NCBI GenBank assembly: GCA_900555075.1
Contig: USJO01000040.1
Location: 1-8,058 of the forward strand
DNA from: an uncultured Clostridium sp.
GTDB lineage: Bacteria > Bacillota > Clostridia > TANB77 > CAG-508
Length of the DNA: 8,058 bases
Direction of reading: 5' to 3'
A program made the position numbers and the translations under genes. Shown one piece after another: positions 4,717 through 8,058 of the stretch (position 1 is the first letter of the stretch; each line of letters starts with the position of its first letter). The notes beneath the pieces are model-generated. The model searched no databases. It was not told where the DNA came from and saw only the letters and a program-made list of their open reading frames with translations.

Positions 4717-7374
4717 TTATTTTAAACTGTTAAGTCTTTGCTCTATGTTTGCTAACATTTCATTAAATTTTGTAAGTTTTTCCTTCTCCTCTTCAACTTT
4801 TGTTTGAGGGGCTTTGGCTAAAAATCCTGCATTTCCTAACATCTTACTTGTTTTTTCTTTTTCCACTAATATTTTTTCTTTTTCTTTTTCTAATCTTTGT
4901 TTTTCTTCTTCTATATCTACTAGGTCTTCAAATGGTATAAATACCTCTAACTCTTTGGTTACTATGTTTACAGCGTTTTGTGGTATGTTTATTTTTTCTT
5001 CTTTAATTTCTATCTCATCTCCAAATCCTAGTTTTTGGATAAATCCTTTTGATGCTTCAATTACTTGTTTATATTCTGGTTTTGCTATAAATATTAGTTT
5101 TGATTTCTTTGATGGATGTACATTCATTTTTGTTCTTACATTTCTTATTTCTGTTATAACTTCTTTAAGTTCTTCTAATTGTTCTTCTTCTTTTTTGAAG
5201 TTTAAAGCTTCATTATATTCAGGATATTTTGCTATCATTATGCTTTCATCATTATTATATAATTCCTTATATATTTTTTCTGTTATAAATGGCATAAATG
5301 GGTGTAGTAATTTTAATGAATCTCCAAGTACTTTGTTTAATACATATTGAGCAGTTTCCCTCGTTGAATTTTCTTTATCATATAATCTTGTTTTTACAAT
5401 TTCTATATACCAATCACAAAATTCATTCCAGATAAAGGTATATATTTTATCTATTGCTACTCCTAAATCGTAATTATCCATATTTGTAGTTACTTCTCTT
5501 TTTAGAGTGTTTAATTTCGATATTATCCATTTGTCTTCTAAACAGATTTCAGAGTTTGGATTTTGGAATTTAGATTTAAGTAGAGCTTGGTCGGCATCTT
5601 CTAAATTCATTAATACAAATTTTGCTGCATTCCATATTTTGTTTCCAAAGTTACCTGCTGCTTCAAGCTTTTCCGGCATAAATCTCATATCATTTCCTGC
5701 TGATATTCCTGATACTAATGAGTATCTTAAACTATCTGCACCATACTTTTCTATTACTTCTAATGGATCTATTCCATTGCCTAGGCTCTTAGACATCTTC
5801 CTGCCTTGACTATCTCTTACTATTCCATGTATGAATACATCTTTAAAAGGTACTTCTCCTGTTTGTTCAAGTGATGAAAACATCATTCTTACAACCCAGA
5901 AGAATATTATGTCATAACCTGTTACCAAAGTATTTGTTGGGAAGAAGGTCTTTAGGTCTTCTGTTTCTTCTGGCCATCCAAGTGTTGAAAATGGCCATAG
6001 TGCTGAACTAAACCATGTATCTAGTGTATCTGAATCTTGCTCTAAATTTTCACTTCCACATTTTTTGCATTTTTCTGGTTTTTGAATTTCAACATTTATT
6101 TCTCCACAGTCTTTGCAATAATATGCTGGTATTTGGTGTCCCCACCATATTTGACGTGATATACACCAGTCTTGTATATTTTCTAGCCAATTAAAATATA
6201 TTTTTTCAAATTTTTCTGGTACAAATTTTGTTTTGCCTGTTTTAACCGCTTCTATTGCTGGTTTTGATAAGTCCTTCATTGCAACAAACCATTGTTCTGA
6301 TACTTTTGGTTCTACTGTTGTTCCGCACCTATCATGTTTTGAAACATTATGTGTATAGTTTTCTATCTTTACAAGTGCTCCTATTTCTTGTAATTTTTCT
6401 ACTATTTGTTTTCTTGCTTCATACATATCTAGTCCCTTATATTCTGGAACTAAACCATTCATTTTGAAGTTTTCATCAAATACTTCTATTATTTTCAAGT
6501 TATGTGTTAGTCCTGCTTGGTAATCATTTGGATCATGTGCTGGTGTTATTTTAACACAGCCTGTTCCAAATTCTCTTTCTACAAATTTATCTGCTATTAT
6601 TGGAATTGCTTTGTTCATTATAGGTAATATGCATTCTTTACCTATTAAATCCTTGTATCTTTCATCTTCTGGATGTACTGCAACAGCTGTGTCTCCAAGC
6701 ATTGTTTCTGGTCTTGTTGTTGCAACTGTTAAGTATCTATCTTCGCCTACTACTTTATACCTTATGTGCCAAAGATGTGTTGGTTCCTCTTCATATACAG
6801 TTTCTGCATCTGATATTGATGTATTACAACGTGGACACCAATTTATCATTCTTTTTCCTTTATATATTAAACCTTTATCATATAGCTTTTTAAATACAAC
6901 AAGTACTGCTTTTGAAAGTCCTTCGTCCATTGTAAATCGTGAGCGTGACCAATCTGCTGAACAACCTAAATATTTTTGTTGTTTTACAATTGTTCCTCCA
7001 TAAAGTTCTGTCCATTTCCAAGCTCTTTTTAGGAATTCTTCTCTTCCTAAATCGTGTTTATCTATTCCTTCTTTTTTCAACGTTTCTACAATCTTTACTT
7101 CTGTTGATATTGCTGCATGGTCTGTTCCTGGTAGCCATAAAGTATTATATCCTTGCATTCTTTTATATCTTATTAATATATCTTGAAGTGTTCCATCCAA
7201 TGCATGTCCCATATGTAACTTTCCCGTAACATTTGGTGGTGGCATCATTATACAGTAATTTCCTTTTTCCTTATTTCCACTTGGTTTAAAATATCCTTTT
7301 TCTTCCCAATCTTTGTATATATTCTCTTCGAACTTATTTGGTTCATATTTGCCTTCCAAATTGTGATTGCACAT
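4717..7374 (-). CDS. valS: Valyl-tRNA synthetase
   Basis: This is a cytoplasmic class I synthetase that charges tRNA-Val and edits mischarged threonine. The 885 residues equal the usual bacterial length. In order: the HIGH-type motif PNVTGKLHMGH (His54-His57); CPRC (180-183); the CP1 editing domain with TTRPETMLGD (219-228) and the TPAHDPND segment; a second zinc-like set (CKDC 420-423 and CKKC 436-439); the KMSKS loop (526-530); a helical anticodon-binding domain; and a C-terminal coiled-coil arm rich in Glu and Lys (about the last 65 residues). All key motifs are intact. The frame extends to an ATG at 7425, but 7374 is chosen because AGGAGA (7382-7387) lies 7 bases before it and the family signature starts right after; the 17 extra codons would come from the GC-rich intergenic repeat. 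It follows sigA in the same direction. No T-box leader is seen, though many Firmicutes valS genes have one. Confidence 0.97.
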   Translation of the reverse strand: MCNHNLEGKYEPNKFEENIYKDWEEKGYFKPSGNKEKGNYCIMMPPPNVTGKLHMGHALDGTLQDILIRYKRMQGYNTLWLPGTDHAAISTEVKIVETLKKEGIDKHDLGREEFLKRAWKWTELYGGTIVKQQKYLGCSADWSRSRFTMDEGLSKAVLVVFKKLYDKGLIYKGKRMINWCPRCNTSISDAETVYEEEPTHLWHIRYKVVGEDRYLTVATTRPETMLGDTAVAVHPEDERYKDLIGKECILPIMNKAIPIIADKFVEREFGTGCVKITPAHDPNDYQAGLTHNLKIIEVFDENFKMNGLVPEYKGLDMYEARKQIVEKLQEIGALVKIENYTHNVSKHDRCGTTVEPKVSEQWFVAMKDLSKPAIEAVKTGKTKFVPEKFEKIYFNWLENIQDWCISRQIWWGHQIPAYYCKDCGEINVEIQKPEKCKKCGSENLEQDSDTLDTWFSSALWPFSTLGWPEETEDLKTFFPTNTLVTGYDIIFFWVVRMMFSSLEQTGEVPFKDVFIHGIVRDSQGRKMSKSLGNGIDPLEVIEKYGADSLRYSLVSGISAGNDMRFMPEKLEAAGNFGNKIWNAAKFVLMNLEDADQALLKSKFQNPNSEICLEDKWIISKLNTLKREVTTNMDNYDLGVAIDKIYTFIWNEFCDWYIEIVKTRLYDKENSTRETAQYVLNKVLGDSLKLLHPFMPFITEKIYKELYNNDESIMIAKYPEYNEALNFKKEEEQLEELKEVITEIRNVRTKMNVHPSKKSKLIFIAKPEYKQVIEASKGFIQKLGFGDEIEIKEEKINIPQNAVNIVTKELEVFIPFEDLVDIEEEKQRLEKEKEKILVEKEKTSKMLGNAGFLAKAPQTKVEEEKEKLTKFNEMLANIEQRLNSLK

Positions 7375-7381
7375 ATTTATA

Positions 7382-7387
7382 TCTCCT
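7382..7387 (-). promoter_or_regulatory. Ribosome binding site that fixes the valS start
   Basis: AGGAGA (complement of 7382-7387) stands 7 bases before the ATG at 7374-7372. This favours that start over the in-frame ATG at 7425, which has no Shine-Dalgarno sequence. Confidence 0.88.
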
Positions 7388-7392
7388 TTTTT

Positions 7393-7453
7393 AAAAATTG
7401 TTGTAAAGAGAGGTCGGACACACAAGCTCCGCCCCTACATCTGCATTTTACAA
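7393..7453. repeat. GC-rich imperfect palindrome between sigA and valS, possible terminator
   Basis: Within a very AT-rich gap sits a GC-rich stretch. Outer arms TTGTAAA (7401-7407) and TTTACAA (7447-7453) are perfect. Inside them CGGA (7415-7418) faces TCCG (7428-7431), with further GG/CC pairs, around a loop of ACAC type. On the minus strand the structure is followed by TTTTT (complement of 7393-7397), as in a Rho-independent terminator, then by the valS ribosome binding site. The core (GTAGGGGCGG on the minus strand) resembles, from memory, short dispersed intergenic repeats in clostridial genomes; that identity needs a genome search. It may end part of the sigA transcript or attenuate valS. 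Confidence 0.5.
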
Positions 7454-7482
7454 TTCATGTATTAATATATTTTTTTATCTTT

Positions 7483-8058
7483 TTAATTCATATAATCGCG
7501 TAAACGTTTACTTCTACTTGGATGTCTTAGTTTTCTTAATGCTTTTGCTTCTATTTGTCTTATTCTTTCCCTTGTAACTTCAAACTCTTTTCCTACTTCT
7601 TCTAAAGTTCTTGCTCTTCCATCCTCTAACCCAAATCTTAGTTTTAACACTTTTGCTTCTCTTGGTGTTAATGTATTCATTACTTCTGCTAGTTGCTCTT
7701 TCATAAGTGTAAATGAAGCTGAATCTTGTGGTGCTGGGCTATCTTCATCTTGTATGAAATCTCCTAAATGACTATCGTCTTCTTCTCCAATTGGTGTTTC
7801 TAATGATACTGGGTCTTGTGCTATTTTTTGAATTTCTAATACTTTTTCAACAGGTAATTCAATTTCTTTAGAAATTTCCTCTGGTGTTGGTTCACGTCCT
7901 AATCTTTGTAATAGATCTCTTGATGTACGAATTAATTTATTAATTGTTTCTACCATATGAACTGGAATTCTTATTGTTCTTGCTTGATCTGCAATTGCTC
8001 TTGTTATAGCTTGTCTTATCCACCATGTTGCATATGTGCTGAATTTATATCCTTTTGT
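7483..8058 (-). CDS. rpoD: RNA polymerase primary sigma factor SigA/RpoD, C-terminal part
   Basis: This is the housekeeping sigma factor that directs RNA polymerase to -10/-35 promoters. The 5' end is cut by the window edge, leaving 191 residues in frame from base 8058. They begin in region 2.3-2.4 (YATWWIRQAITRAIADQART, which reads the -10 element), pass through regions 3.0-3.2 (IRIPVHMVETINKL, then the PTPEEIS helix and the acidic linker GEEDDSHLGDFI), and end with region 4.1 (LTPREAKVLKLRFGL) and the region 4.2 helix-turn-helix (VTRERIRQIEAKALRKLRHP, which reads the -35). The wording is that of primary, not alternative, sigma factors. The internal ATG at 7956 is not the start, because conserved region 2.4 continues upstream of it. 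The gene probably follows dnaG outside the window, as is common, but that is not visible. Confidence 0.97.
   Translation of the reverse strand, partial: TKGYKFSTYATWWIRQAITRAIADQARTIRIPVHMVETINKLIRTSRDLLQRLGREPTPEEISKEIELPVEKVLEIQKIAQDPVSLETPIGEEDDSHLGDFIQDEDSPAPQDSASFTLMKEQLAEVMNTLTPREAKVLKLRFGLEDGRARTLEEVGKEFEVTRERIRQIEAKALRKLRHPSRSKRLRDYMN

Noticed and set aside
4814..5350. Long plus-strand frames opposite valS (for example 4814-5350 and 6611-7003) and opposite metG (2059-2352).
   Set aside because: They are low-complexity, Ser/Phe/Leu-rich antisense readings of well-identified synthetase genes.
7375..7425. Longer valS starting at 7425.
   Set aside because: The extra 17 codons come from the GC-rich intergenic repeat, without a ribosome binding site, while AGGAGA serves the ATG at 7374.
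1..8058. A defence system, mobile element or biosynthetic cluster.
   Set aside because: No transposase, integrase, nuclease, CRISPR-type repeats or biosynthetic genes appear; all but one gene belong to known housekeeping, signalling or sporulation families.

Overview
This window comes from an AT-rich, endospore-forming, low-GC Gram-positive bacterium (Bacillota, most likely a clostridial lineage). The evidence is the AT-biased codon use, strong AGGAGG-type ribosome binding sites, a cotJABC spore-coat operon and a SigA-type primary sigma factor. It reads as ordinary chromosomal sequence. I see no phage, transposon, CRISPR or rRNA/tRNA signal, and I did not find a convincing novel multi-gene system.

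Left block (1-2726, minus strand). Reading leftward, metG (methionyl-tRNA synthetase of the 535-residue, two-zinc-knuckle type) is followed, after a 54-base gap with a stem-loop, by a HAMP-less sensor histidine kinase. No response regulator lies on its upstream side. At the extreme left edge a minus-strand promoter probably drives the next gene outside the window. metG has a clear vegetative promoter (TTGATT-17-TATAAT).

Middle block (2880-4268, plus strand). This is the spore-coat operon cotJA-cotJB-cotJC, with genes overlapping by a few bases, diverging from metG. Its putative promoter resembles the SigE (mother-cell) class. CotJA and CotJB carry unusual cysteine-rich tails. The manganese-catalase-like cotJC is broken by a one-base insertion near codon 29-30; the rest of its frame, including the presumed metal ligands, is intact. 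A bidirectional hairpin terminator (4302-4325) separates it from an unrecognised 84-residue gene on the minus strand, which has its own promoter and ribosome binding site.

Right block (4717-8058, minus strand). rpoD/sigA (5' end outside the window) is followed by valS (valyl-tRNA synthetase). Between them lies a GC-rich imperfect palindrome in an otherwise AT-rich gap. It resembles a dispersed intergenic repeat and could act as a terminator or attenuator in front of valS. There is no gene-free stretch longer than 300 bases.

Functionally the window joins housekeeping translation and transcription genes (metG, valS, sigA) with a sporulation-specific coat operon and one environmental sensor.
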